Source: Pseudomonas fluorescens
GTDB lineage: Bacteria; Pseudomonadota; Gammaproteobacteria; Pseudomonadales; Pseudomonadaceae
Length of the DNA: 64,000 nt
Assembly: GCF_001902145.1 (NCBI RefSeq)
Contig: NZ_MRST01000027.1
Coordinates: 788,519 to 852,518, forward strand
Direction: 5' to 3'
Shown one piece after another: positions 10,301 to 17,144 of the stretch (within the stretch, counting starts at the first letter, position 1; every line of letters starts with the position of its first letter). The position numbers and the translations under genes are program-made. The notes beneath the pieces were generated by a model. That model was not told the DNA's origin and made no database searches. It saw only the letters and a list, made by a program, of their open reading frames with translations.

Positions 10301-10786
10301 CGCCTGAGCGTGCGCTCCTGGCCGGGCAAAGGCAGCGTCTTCAGCGTGTGCGTGCCGCTCGCCCGTAACCAGGCCAGCGTGCAACCCAAGGCGCCGGCAG
10401 AAACCGGCCTGCCCTTGAGTGGCGCACGAGTGCTGTGTGTGGATAACGAAGACAGCATCCTGATCGGCATGCGCAGCCTGCTCACGCGCTGGGGCTGTGA
10501 AGTCTGGACGGCTGCCAACCAGGCCGAATGCGCGGCATTGCTGGCCGAGGGTATCCGCCCGCAACTGGCGTTGGTGGATTACCACCTGGACCACGGCGAA
10601 ACCGGTACCGAGTTGATGGGCTGGCTGCGTGCGCAACTGGCCGAGCCGATTCCCGGCGTAGTGATCAGCGCCGATGGGCGACCGGAGATGGTGGCCGAGG
10701 TGCATGGGGCGGGGTTGGATTACTTGGCCAAACCGGTGAAGCCGGCGGCGTTGCGGGCGCTATTGAGCAGACACCTGCCCCTGTAG
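7316..10786 (+). CDS. mxtR: Hybrid sensor histidine kinase with N-terminal sodium/solute symporter domain (MxtR/CrbS-like)
   Basis: A 1156-aa protein; the ATG at 7316 has GGAG five bases upstream, better than the in-frame ATG at 7301. Layout: an SLC5/SSSF-type domain of about 13 membrane helices (1-500), a linker (STAC-like), a PAS domain (about 630-745, ending VMSFTDIT), a coiled coil, HisKA with SHDLMQP (His806), HATPase_c with N, G1 (DRGPGI) and G2 (GLGLGLAI) boxes, and a receiver domain with phospho-acceptor Asp1088 (LVDYH). Known homologues (MxtR of Pseudomonas, CrbS of Vibrio) signal to the LuxR-type regulator ErdR/CrbR and switch on acetate use (acs). The response regulator is not in this window. 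The stop codon falls inside a REP sequence. Confidence 0.85.
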   Translation: MTLSSGLIAAVALAYMATMFAIAFYGDRRHAPLPPRVRAWVYSLSLAVYCTSWTFFGAVGQAAEQLWAFLPIYLGPVLLLVLAPWVLQKMILISKQENITSIADFIAARYGKSQSLAVVVALICLVGVLPYIALQLKGIVLGVNLLIGAGPDTTGTRAQDTALIVSLVLALFTIVFGTRNLDATEHHRGMVLAIAFESLVKLFAFLAVGAFVTYGLYDGFGDLFSQAMLAPRLEEYWKETINWPSMVVQTGVAMMAIICLPRQFHVTVVENIDPQDLRLAKWVFPAYLILAALFVVPIALGGKMLLPSSVLPDSYVISLPMAEAHPALAVLAFIGGASAATGMVIVASIALSTMVSNDMLLPWLLRRSSAERPFEVFRHWMLSVRRVSIVIILLLAYVSYRLLGSTASLATIGQIAFAAVTQLAPAMLGALYWKQANRRGVFAGLAAGTFLWFYTLVLPVTAKSLGWSLSLFPGLTWMHSHPFGLSVTSLTLGTVFSLAGNFTLFVWVSMLSRTRVSEHWQAGRFIGQEISQRASARSMLSVQISDLLSLAARFVGEERAQQSFIRFAYRQGKGFNPNQNADNDWIAHTERLLAGVLGASSTRAVVKAAIEGREMQLEDVVRIADEASEVLQFNRALLQGAIENITQGISVVDQSLKLVAWNRRYLELFNYPDGLISVGRPIADIIRYNAERGLCGPGEAQVHVARRLHWMRQGRAHTSERLFPNGRVIELIGNPMPGGGFVMSFTDITAFREAEQALTEANEGLEQRVTERTHELSQLNVALTDAKGVAESASQSKTRFLAAVSHDLMQPLNAARLFSAALSHQTDGLSGEARQLVQHLDSSLRSAEDLISDLLDISRLENGKINPQRQPFVLNELFDTLGAEFKALAQEQHLRFRWRGSRLRMDSDIKLLRRILQNFLTNAFRYADGPVLLGVRRRKGELCLEVWDRGPGIAPDKQKVIFEEFKRLDSHQTRAEKGLGLGLAIADGLCRVLGHRLSVRSWPGKGSVFSVCVPLARNQASVQPKAPAETGLPLSGARVLCVDNEDSILIGMRSLLTRWGCEVWTAANQAECAALLAEGIRPQLALVDYHLDHGETGTELMGWLRAQLAEPIPGVVISADGRPEMVAEVHGAGLDYLAKPVKPAALRALLSRHLPL

Positions 10787-10881
10787 GAGCGAGCTTGCTC
10801 GCGAAAAACGTCAACGATAACGCGTGTTTCCTGAATAAACGCGGCGCCTATGAGTTTTTCGCGAGCAAGCTCGCTCCTACA
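10782..10881. repeat. REPIN, class B, overlapping the end of the sensor kinase gene
   Basis: Perfect 28-base arms at 10782-10809 and 10854-10881 contain the core GTAGGAGCGAGCTTGCTCGC, a different REP class from that at 3126. The TAG stop of the kinase gene (10784-10786) is part of the left arm. It separates the convergent kinase and rmuC genes. Confidence 0.92.
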
Positions 10882-10895
10882 ATTTAGCCCCGTAT

Positions 10896-12389
10896 TTATT
10901 CCGGGAGATGCGCCACGCCATCCGAATCGGTCATCGCCCGCTCCAGCAGATCCGCCGGCAAGCTCTTACTGGCGCGGGCGCCGAGCAACCTTAATTGCTC
11001 GGTACGGCTGACCAGGTTCCCACGCCCATCCGTCAGCTTGTTGCGCGCCGCGCTGTAGGCCTTGTCCAACTGTTGTAGCCGGTTGCCCACTTCGTCCAGG
11101 TCCTGGATAAACAGCACGAACTTGTCATACAGCCAACCGGCACGCTCGGCAATTTCCCGTGCGTTCTGGCTCTGGCGCTCCTGCTTCCACAGGCTGTCGA
11201 TCACGCGCAGGGTGGCGAGCAGAGTCGTAGGGCTGACGATCACGATATGGCGGTCAAAGGCTTCCTGGAACAGGTTGGGCTCGGCCTGCAATGCGGCAGA
11301 AAAGGCGGCCTCGATCGGTACGAACAGCAGCACGAAATCCAGGCTGTGCAAACCCTCCAGGCGCTTGTAGTCCTTGCCGGCCAAGCCTTTGACATGATTG
11401 CGCAGGGACAGCACGTGTTGCTTCAAGGCGGCCTGGCCAATCACTTCGTCATCCGCCGCGACGTACTGTTGATAGGCGGTCAAGCTGACCTTGGAGTCGA
11501 CCACCACCTGCTTGTCGCCCGGCAACATAATCAGCACGTCAGGCTGGAAACGCTCGCCATCCGGGCCTTTGAGGCTGACCTGGGTCTGGTACTCACGGCC
11601 CTTCTCCAGGCCCGCATGCTCCAGCACCCGTTCAAGAATCAGCTCACCCCAGTTACCCTGGGTTTTCTGGCCCTTTAGGGCGCGGGTCAGGTTGGTGGCT
11701 TCGTCCGACAAACGCAGGTTCAATTGCTGCAGGCGCTCAAGCTCTTTGGCCAGGGAAAAGCGCTCACGGGCTTCGTTCTGGTAGCTTTCTTCGACACGTT
11801 TCTCGAACGACTGGATACGTTCCTTGAGCGGGTCCAGAAGTTGACCAAGGCGTTCTTGGCTGGTTTCGGCAAAGCGTTGCTCACGCTCGTCGAAGATCTT
11901 GCCGGCCAACTCGGCAAATTGCGCACGCAGTTCGTCTCGTGAGCCTTGCAGGTCGGTGAGGCGTTGCTGATGGCTCTCTTGCTGCTCGCGCAATTCGGCG
12001 CTCAGGGCCGCGGCCAAGGCGTCGAGGCGACGCAGTTCGGTTTCTTTGGCGCTGCGGTCGAGGTTCCAGGCGTGCGCGGCATCGCGGGCGTTATCGCGGT
12101 CGATCTGCAACAACTCGACTTCACGGCGCAGCGCCGCCAGGTCGGCTTGTTTGGCAGCATTGGCCTGGCTCAGGTCACTGATCTCATCGCGGCTGGCGTC
12201 CAGTTGGGCGGCGAGCCCTTCCTGGGCCAGTTGTGCGGTCGCCAGGCGTTCCTCCAGCAGCTCCCAGCCGGTGGTGCGTGCGGTCAGGCGCCGCTGGAGT
12301 TGCCAGCACAATGCCAGTAGCGGCACGGCTGCGCCCACAAGACCCAAGGCGATACTGGTCCAGTCAAACACCATAACCATTTCTGCCAT
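10896..12389 (-). CDS. rmuC: DNA recombination protein RmuC
   Basis: About 497 aa: an N-terminal membrane anchor (IALGLVGAAVPLLALCWQL), a long coiled coil (about 35-190), then the RmuC nuclease-like domain with GNWGELILERVLEHAGL and QPDVLIMLPGDKQVVVDSK (Asp and the DSK pair as likely catalytic residues). RmuC limits inversions at short inverted repeats in E. coli. The ATG at 12389 is preceded directly by an in-frame GTG. Convergent to the kinase gene across a REPIN. Confidence 0.93.
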   Translation of the reverse strand: MAEMVMVFDWTSIALGLVGAAVPLLALCWQLQRRLTARTTGWELLEERLATAQLAQEGLAAQLDASRDEISDLSQANAAKQADLAALRREVELLQIDRDNARDAAHAWNLDRSAKETELRRLDALAAALSAELREQQESHQQRLTDLQGSRDELRAQFAELAGKIFDEREQRFAETSQERLGQLLDPLKERIQSFEKRVEESYQNEARERFSLAKELERLQQLNLRLSDEATNLTRALKGQKTQGNWGELILERVLEHAGLEKGREYQTQVSLKGPDGERFQPDVLIMLPGDKQVVVDSKVSLTAYQQYVAADDEVIGQAALKQHVLSLRNHVKGLAGKDYKRLEGLHSLDFVLLFVPIEAAFSAALQAEPNLFQEAFDRHIVIVSPTTLLATLRVIDSLWKQERQSQNAREIAERAGWLYDKFVLFIQDLDEVGNRLQQLDKAYSAARNKLTDGRGNLVSRTEQLRLLGARASKSLPADLLERAMTDSDGVAHLPE

Positions 12390-12435
12390 CACCGAAAAAG
12401 ATCAAGGGTAACCAAGCCCAGCGCCGGAGGACAGC

Positions 12436-12759
12436 TCAGTCTTCGACCTGGCCCAGTTCGCGCTGGGCGCAACGGTCGCCGGCGCGAGCGGCCGAACGCA
12501 ACAAATCATGGCCAATGCGCCGATCACGGGCGTTTCCGCACTCACGGCACATCAGTTGGCCAAGGCGACTCTGGGCGGCCACCACGCCTTCCCGGGCGGG
12601 CTGCTTGAGCAAGCGTCCGGCAAGATGCTTGATATTAGTGCTCTGCCCCAAGCGGGGGCTATCGAGCAGCCACAAAGCGACCTTCAAGGAAAAACGCTTG
12701 GGGGCGGTAACAGTTTGGGGCGTGTCGGTAACAGAAGGTGATACTGAGCGAAACTTCAT
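12436..12759 (-). CDS. Small Sel1-repeat-like protein (107 aa)
   Basis: Reading from the ATG at 12759, the N-terminal third is basic and Ser/Thr-rich (KFRSVSPSVTDTPQTVTAPK) and the rest resembles one to two degenerate Sel1 repeats: an A..G...AQ.RLGQL unit and then LLRSAARAGDRCAQRELGQ. A longer reading upstream has no conserved look. Sel1 repeats mediate protein contacts; no function can be assigned. It lies 46 bases beyond the start of rmuC in the same direction, so it could precede rmuC in a transcript. Confidence 0.65.
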   Translation of the reverse strand: MKFRSVSPSVTDTPQTVTAPKRFSLKVALWLLDSPRLGQSTNIKHLAGRLLKQPAREGVVAAQSRLGQLMCRECGNARDRRIGHDLLRSAARAGDRCAQRELGQVED

Positions 12760-13217
12760 ATAGCACTGTGGGGCAGAACGGAAGGCGCGCCACTCTACTC
12801 TTTTTTTCGTACAGGTAAAGCTGAAAAAACCGTGCACGCCCGTCCTAGAGCAAGCGCTCGGGACAATCCACAGAAGCTGTGGATAACTCAGTGGACAACC
12901 CCCCATGAACAGGCGCAAAGCCCCATGGAACGGGGGCCGCAGTCAAACTGACGATTTTTTCACCAATAAATAAAAGCGAGATTTTTCATTGACTTAAATT
13001 TTGATTACAGGCAAATGGGCGCACTTGCACATCAGTGGCGGCAGGGTTACACCCTTGGCCACAAATGTGCACAAGTCCCGATCGACTGGTTATATCGTCG
13101 GCGTTTTTTGATTCAACTCCGGTTAAACATGTTACTGACCGGGCAAACCCGAGGGCTTTTCAAATCCGCCTCGGCTCGCCACACTGCGCCACCGACAATG
13201 CAAACCAGGTAGGGCCG
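12760..13217. other. 458-base region without a recognised gene; DnaA-box-like palindrome at 12867-12886
   Basis: No convincing coding frame. It contains TTATCCACA in inverse orientation (TGTGGATAA, 12878-12886) within the palindrome TCCACAG-AAG-CTGTGGA (12867-12883), followed by AT-rich DNA (about 12950-13010). The 3' part (13020-13200) has no hairpin-plus-T-run that would mark a small RNA end. It may hold the promoters of the Sel1-like gene and of the 13218 gene. Confidence 0.4.
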
Positions 13218-13523
13218 ATGAAAGGAATTCTGATATTCGCCGGGCTGCTACTGGCCATCTGCGCGATCTCCCTGGGAATCAATGCCGCGCTCCCCTCTCC
13301 AGACGGCGCACTGTTCGCCATTGCTATCTTGCTGTCAGCCGCCTTTACCGCTGTGATCCTGTGTATCGAACTCAGTGACGGAAGGATCAATGACATGCGC
13401 GAGGTGATCCATATGGTCGAGACCGGCCAGTCCTTGCGACTGACGCTCGCCGCCTACGGGCTGGGGTGCGCACTGGCCGCGTCCATGACCGTGCTGGTCT
13501 ATCGCGAGTTGCTCGGCGGCTGA
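13218..13523 (+). CDS. Small inner-membrane protein, hypothetical (101 aa)
   Basis: The ATG at 13218 follows a GTAGGG stretch. Three predicted membrane segments: residues about 3-22 (ILIFAGLLLAICAISLGI), 31-50 (ALFAIAILLSAAFTAVILCI) and 77-96. The central loop is charged (ELSDGRINDMREVIHMVE). I do not recognise a family. The long AT-rich leader upstream suggests its own promoter. Confidence 0.65.
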   Translation: MKGILIFAGLLLAICAISLGINAALPSPDGALFAIAILLSAAFTAVILCIELSDGRINDMREVIHMVETGQSLRLTLAAYGLGCALAASMTVLVYRELLGG

Positions 13524-13966
13524 TCGAAGTTTTTTTGCAATCGGCCTTCCCTTCCCTGTTTCAATCCGTTACTATCCGCGGCGTTAGTACCAAGCTGAAA
13601 GTCAATTCTGGTCGAACACGTCCCCTGAACCACATGGGATCGGCCACCTCGATGGTTTCCAGGTATTCCTTGCGACGACACTGCCTTTGAACAAGCAAAG
13701 GGTGTCGCGAAGTTCCAATACTCTGACCGAACCAACCTGCAAATTGATCAGGATCTTCACCCCGGGCCCAGAACCTTTGCCCCTGTTGTGTTGCCTGCCC
13801 TCCTAAGTACCTACCTGCCAGCCCAAGCGCGCCTAATTCAATAGCGCTTCAAACTGGCTGCTTTGTTCCAGTCGGGTTCTTCGTTTGATCAATGGTGATC
13901 AGCGTTACTGGAACGTTTTAACGTTGCACGGTTCTTATCCGTGTCATTTGTAGGAACACCAATAAT
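13524..13966 (+). other. 443-base untranslated region, possible small RNA or long mRNA leader
   Basis: No coding frame of interest. It holds a strong hairpin at 13676-13707 (listed separately), a weaker TCCC...GGGA hairpin at about 13620-13640, and tandem AACGTT palindromes near 13915-13928. A TTACTAT at about 13569 could be a -10 element. There is no terminator-like T-run after the hairpins, so the transcript may run on into the 13967 gene. Confidence 0.4.
13676..13707 (+). ncRNA. Strong RNA-like hairpin in the leader of the 13967 gene
   Basis: CGACAC (13676-13681), a TG bulge, CCTTTG (13684-13689), a six-base loop AACAAG, CAAAGG (13696-13701) and GTGTCG (13702-13707): twelve base pairs with a single two-base bulge. 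Nearby genes are small and genus-restricted. It could be part of a Pseudomonas regulatory RNA or of a structured 5' leader. I cannot identify a named RNA with certainty. Confidence 0.45.
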
Positions 13967-14191
13967 ATGAACGCTCAAATCCACACTCAGGATGCCATTC
14001 GCACCCTCACCAACGCTTTTGCCCCAATGAACTGCCTGATCATGGCCGCTCGCAAAGGCTGCTTCAGCTTCACCCTGGTCAACGAACACGGCATCGCTCG
14101 TCACAGCGAACGCCTGTACCCCGATCAATACTCCAGCGCAGAACCGCTGCAGGCCGTGATCGATCGTACCCGTCAGGCACTCACCGCCTGA
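13967..14191 (+). CDS. Small conserved protein of Pseudomonas type, hypothetical (74 aa)
   Basis: ATG at 13967 with TAGGAA about 12 bases upstream, ended by TGA and then a textbook terminator. Mixed alpha/beta composition with MNCLIMAARKGCFSFTLVNE in the middle; soluble, no signal peptide. It is reminiscent of the short DUF3509-type proteins of Pseudomonas but I cannot confirm this. Long leader with a strong hairpin upstream suggests post-transcriptional control. Confidence 0.7.
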   Translation: MNAQIHTQDAIRTLTNAFAPMNCLIMAARKGCFSFTLVNEHGIARHSERLYPDQYSSAEPLQAVIDRTRQALTA

Positions 14192-14214
14192 TCGACCCGC
14201 GTCGCTGAAACCTC

Positions 14215-14246
14215 AAAAAACCCTGTTTGAATAACAGGGTTTTTTA
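14215..14246 (+). terminator. Rho-independent terminator of the 13967 gene
   Basis: CCCTGTT-TGAAT-AACAGGG flanked by six A on the left and TTTTTT on the right, 24 bases after the stop codon. Confidence 0.9.
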
Positions 14247-14470
14247 TTGCCTGGAATTTGGGCTTGAGTCCGTGGCGCTAAGTACAAATCGATATAAACG
14301 TTATAACCGATTGCAGAAGATGTTTTAAAAACAGTCCTTTACATCGGGAATATGACACTACACTTCAACTCAAGCGGCATGATCCGCTTACGACGGGCCT
14401 GAGATCCGATTCATTGCTGCCAAGCTCCCCTTCTCAGGCTCGTCCACTCTTTGCAAGGACTGAGGCTCGT

Positions 14471-14953
14471 ATGGGTATTGCCGCCAGTGAATTGTGTCGT
14501 TATGTGATCCGGCCGACGCTGATGTACCTCGGCCGTCACAGCTCGACAGCCGAATCCCTGCTGCTGGGCATTGCCGCCAGCCAGTCAGAACTGGGCTCGG
14601 CGCTGCATGACCGGCGCGGCCATGGCCTCTACAGCATCACCGAACCACGCCACCGCGCCCTCTGGGATGACTACCTGGCCCTGGACCCGGAACGCGCCAG
14701 CCTGGTGCGCGGGCTGGCCAGCCAACATGCGTTCCTCAGCGCGCCTCAGTTGGAGTTGACGGTGAACCTGCGCTACGCCACGGCCATCGCCTGGTTGCTG
14801 GTGGAACAACAGCGCCCTGCCCTACCCCCACCCGGCGATGTGCTGGCCATGGCGCGTATCTGGAAAGAAATATTCCATCCACAAGGCCGCCTGCGAGATT
14901 TCACCCAAGCGTGGCAAACCTGTGTAAGCCCCATGAAACAGGCAGCTTGCTGA
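14471..14953 (+). CDS. Hypothetical protein (160 aa)
   Basis: ATG at 14471 with GAGG at 14462-14465, preferred to the upstream in-frame ATG at 14414, which would add a Ser/Pro-rich tail with no ribosome site. The protein is soluble and mostly helical, with ELCRYVIRPTLMYLGRHS at the N-terminus, ASQSELGSALHD and a tryptophan-bearing segment RHRALWDDYLALDPERASLV. The size, SELGS-type motif and early helix resemble small proteins of phage-derived or lysozyme-like origin in Pseudomonas, but no catalytic residues can be named. Stands alone between two terminator-bounded regions. Confidence 0.65.
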   Translation: MGIAASELCRYVIRPTLMYLGRHSSTAESLLLGIAASQSELGSALHDRRGHGLYSITEPRHRALWDDYLALDPERASLVRGLASQHAFLSAPQLELTVNLRYATAIAWLLVEQQRPALPPPGDVLAMARIWKEIFHPQGRLRDFTQAWQTCVSPMKQAAC

Positions 14954-15098
14954 CCGGGCAAATTGCAAGATTCGGCAAAAACCGGCAATCTTGGTCGGAT
15001 TGTCCTACAAAACCGCTCTATCTCCCGCATTACAGCCTATAGCGCGATGTGAAATTTATTGATACTTTCCGCAGCGGTGATCACACGGAGTTCTAATA

Positions 15099-16376
15099 AT
15101 GAAAAAAGTAATGCTCAAGACCACACTTAGCCTCGCCGTTGCCATGGCATCCTCCCAACTGTTCGCCAGCGGCTTTGCCCTCAACGAACAGAGCGTCAGC
15201 GGGATGGGTACCGGTTTCGCAGGTCGCTCTTCTTCTGCCGATGATGCGAGCACTGTGTTCGGTAACCCTGCCGGTATGGCACGCCTGGAAGGCCAACAGA
15301 TCACCGGTGGCGTTGCAGCCATTGATGCCTCCACCGATATCAGCAATGTCAGCGGCCGCTCCGCTGGCAGCAACAAAGGCGATATGGTGCCGTTCACTGC
15401 CGTGCCTTTCGGTTTCTACACCAATAAACTCAACGACCAGTGGGCTGTCGGCTTCGGCGTCTATGCGCCGTTCGGCCTGGTGACCGACTACGAAAGCGGC
15501 TTCCAGGGCCGTGGCTTTGGCAGCAAGAGCGAAGTGAAAGTCATCACCTTGCAACCGACCGTCAGCTACGCCTTCAACGATCGCGTTTCCGTGGGTTTTG
15601 GCCCGACTATCAACCGCATCGCTGGCACCCTGGAATCGGACCTGACGCTGAACCCTCGCGCGCCAGACACCAATATCAAGATCAAGGGTGACGACACCGC
15701 GCTGGGCTTCAACATCGGCGTGCTGGTCCAGGCCACCGATACCACCCGTGTCGGCCTGACCTACCACTCCAAGGTCAGCTACAAGCTGGACGGCCACACG
15801 GAAGTCACCGCACCGACAGCGACCTCGCCGTTCCTGCGCAGCAACCGCTATGACGCCTCGCTGAAAATCGACACACCTGAGTCCTACGACCTGTCCGTCA
15901 CTCAAGACCTGACCGACGCATGGAAACTCTATGCCGGTGCGACCTGGACACGCTGGAGCCGCCTGAAAGACATCACCGTCAAGAACGAAGGCGTCAGCGC
16001 CGCTACCGGAGGCGCGCTTGCCCCAGGCCTGGTCGGCACGATCAAGGAAGACCAGAACTGGCACGACACCTGGGCCTACGCCGTGGGTACTTCGTACCAG
16101 CTCACCAAACAAGTGGTACTGCGTACCGGCCTGACATTCGACCAGTCGCCTACCAACAACACGGATCGCTCGCCGCGCATCCCGACCGGCGACCGTACTA
16201 TCTTCAGCCTGGGCCTGGGCTACCAGGTCATGGATAACATGACCATCGACCTGGCCTACTCCTACCTGAAGGAAGAGGACGTCAAGATTTCGCGCTCCAA
16301 CCAATTGGCCAGCTACAACGCCAAGTATGAAAACAGCGCCAACGGTTTCGGCTTGGGCATGACCTACAAGTTCTAA
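15099..16376 (+). CDS. fadL: OmpP1/FadL-family outer-membrane transporter
   Basis: A 425-aa protein with a signal peptide cleaved near FASG (about 24), then the FadL N-terminal hatch with the family motif NPAGM (about 56-60) and a 14-strand barrel ending in TYKF with terminal Phe. FadL proteins carry long-chain fatty acids or other hydrophobic compounds across the outer membrane. The ATG at 15099 has GGAG nine bases upstream. Monocistronic, bounded by a strong terminator. The exact substrate is unknown; Pseudomonas carries several paralogues. Confidence 0.92.
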   Translation: MKKVMLKTTLSLAVAMASSQLFASGFALNEQSVSGMGTGFAGRSSSADDASTVFGNPAGMARLEGQQITGGVAAIDASTDISNVSGRSAGSNKGDMVPFTAVPFGFYTNKLNDQWAVGFGVYAPFGLVTDYESGFQGRGFGSKSEVKVITLQPTVSYAFNDRVSVGFGPTINRIAGTLESDLTLNPRAPDTNIKIKGDDTALGFNIGVLVQATDTTRVGLTYHSKVSYKLDGHTEVTAPTATSPFLRSNRYDASLKIDTPESYDLSVTQDLTDAWKLYAGATWTRWSRLKDITVKNEGVSAATGGALAPGLVGTIKEDQNWHDTWAYAVGTSYQLTKQVVLRTGLTFDQSPTNNTDRSPRIPTGDRTIFSLGLGYQVMDNMTIDLAYSYLKEEDVKISRSNQLASYNAKYENSANGFGLGMTYKF

Positions 16377-16387
16377 CCCGCACGCGT

Positions 16388-16429
16388 AAAAAAAAGCCCC
16401 GCGCTCCTGTGAAGGAGGCGGGGCTTTTG
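16388..16429. terminator. Bidirectional terminator between the FadL-like gene and the glutathione peroxidase gene
   Basis: GCCCCGC (16396-16402) and GCGGGGC (16418-16424) form the stem, with inner CTCC/GGAG pairing, A-run on the left and T-run on the right, so it can serve both convergent genes. Confidence 0.9.
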
Positions 16430-16441
16430 TTTGGCTGGCGA

Positions 16442-16990
16442 TCAGGGTTTGGAAGCCAATGCCTGTTCCACCGCCTTGATCAGCTCCGGACTGTCCGGCT
16501 TGGTCAGGCTGGAAAAACTGGCAACCAGATTGCCCTGGCGATCCACCACATACTTGTAGAAGTTCCACTTCGGCGCAGCGGCCTGCTGCGCAAGCATCTT
16601 GAACAGATGCACCGCATCCGGCCCCTTGACCTTCTGCGGCTCGGTCATGGTGAAGGTCACGCCATAATTCACGTAGCAGACCTTGGCGGTTTCTTCCCCG
16701 GTCTTGGCTTCCTGCTTGAAGTCATCGGACGGCACGCCGATCACTTCCAGGCCTTCGCCCTTGTAGCGCTGATACAACGCTTCCAGGCCTTTGAATTGCG
16801 GGGCAAAGCCGCAGAAGCTCGCCGTGTTGACGATCACCAAGGGTTTGCCAGCGAATTGCTGGCACAGGTCGATGGATTCCTTGGCCCGCAGCTTGGGCAA
16901 TTGGCCCTCCAGCAACGGTGGGCAACTGGCGGCCATCGCCACGCTACCAATAGCCATCAGGACGGGTACAGCGAGCCAGCGCATCTGCAT
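16442..16990 (-). CDS. Glutathione peroxidase-family thiol peroxidase, exported (182 aa)
   Basis: Signal peptide (WLAVPVLMAIGSVAMAAS, cleaved near residue 21), then the Gpx fold: peroxidatic Cys60 in NTASFCGFAPQFKGLEALY, the Gln equivalent at FKQEAKTG is shifted, and the Trp/Asn pair in PKWNFYKYVVDRQG. Cysteine replaces selenocysteine, as usual in bacteria, and such enzymes mostly use thioredoxin-like donors. The export signal is less common and points to peroxide defence in the periplasm. Convergent with the FadL-like gene across a shared terminator. Confidence 0.9.
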   Translation of the reverse strand: MQMRWLAVPVLMAIGSVAMAASCPPLLEGQLPKLRAKESIDLCQQFAGKPLVIVNTASFCGFAPQFKGLEALYQRYKGEGLEVIGVPSDDFKQEAKTGEETAKVCYVNYGVTFTMTEPQKVKGPDAVHLFKMLAQQAAAPKWNFYKYVVDRQGNLVASFSSLTKPDSPELIKAVEQALASKP

Positions 16991-17024
16991 GTCAAAAGTC
17001 CTTGAGTCAGTTCAGACCCACAAC

Positions 17025-17144
17025 TTAGCAGATCGCCATGCCCAGTTGCATCAATGCCAGGCCGCCCCGCTGCCAGCCCCACCAGGCCAGCAGCAACAGC
17101 CCCAGCGCCGCCGCCAACAGCATAAGACGCGCTGTCATGCTCAT
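17025..17144 (-). CDS. 39-aa single-helix membrane protein coupled to the MFS transporter gene
   Basis: Starts at the ATG 17144-17142, whose ATGA overlaps the TGA stop of the MFS gene, and carries GGAGG eight bases upstream inside that gene. The peptide is one hydrophobic helix (LMLLAAALGLLLLAWWGW) followed by QRGG and LALMQLGMAIC. The perfect ribosome site and the overlap make it a likely real gene, missed by length cut-offs. It could be an accessory subunit of the transporter; this is inference. Confidence 0.65.
   Translation of the reverse strand: MSMTARLMLLAAALGLLLLAWWGWQRGGLALMQLGMAIC

Noticed and set aside
8804..10705. 633-codon minus-strand frame opposite the MxtR-like kinase
   Set aside because: Antisense shadow with no domains; plus-strand kinase boxes are unambiguous.
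12879..12900. Replication origin near the DnaA-like box
   Set aside because: A single perfect box and no dnaA, dnaN or gidA nearby; oriC has several boxes.
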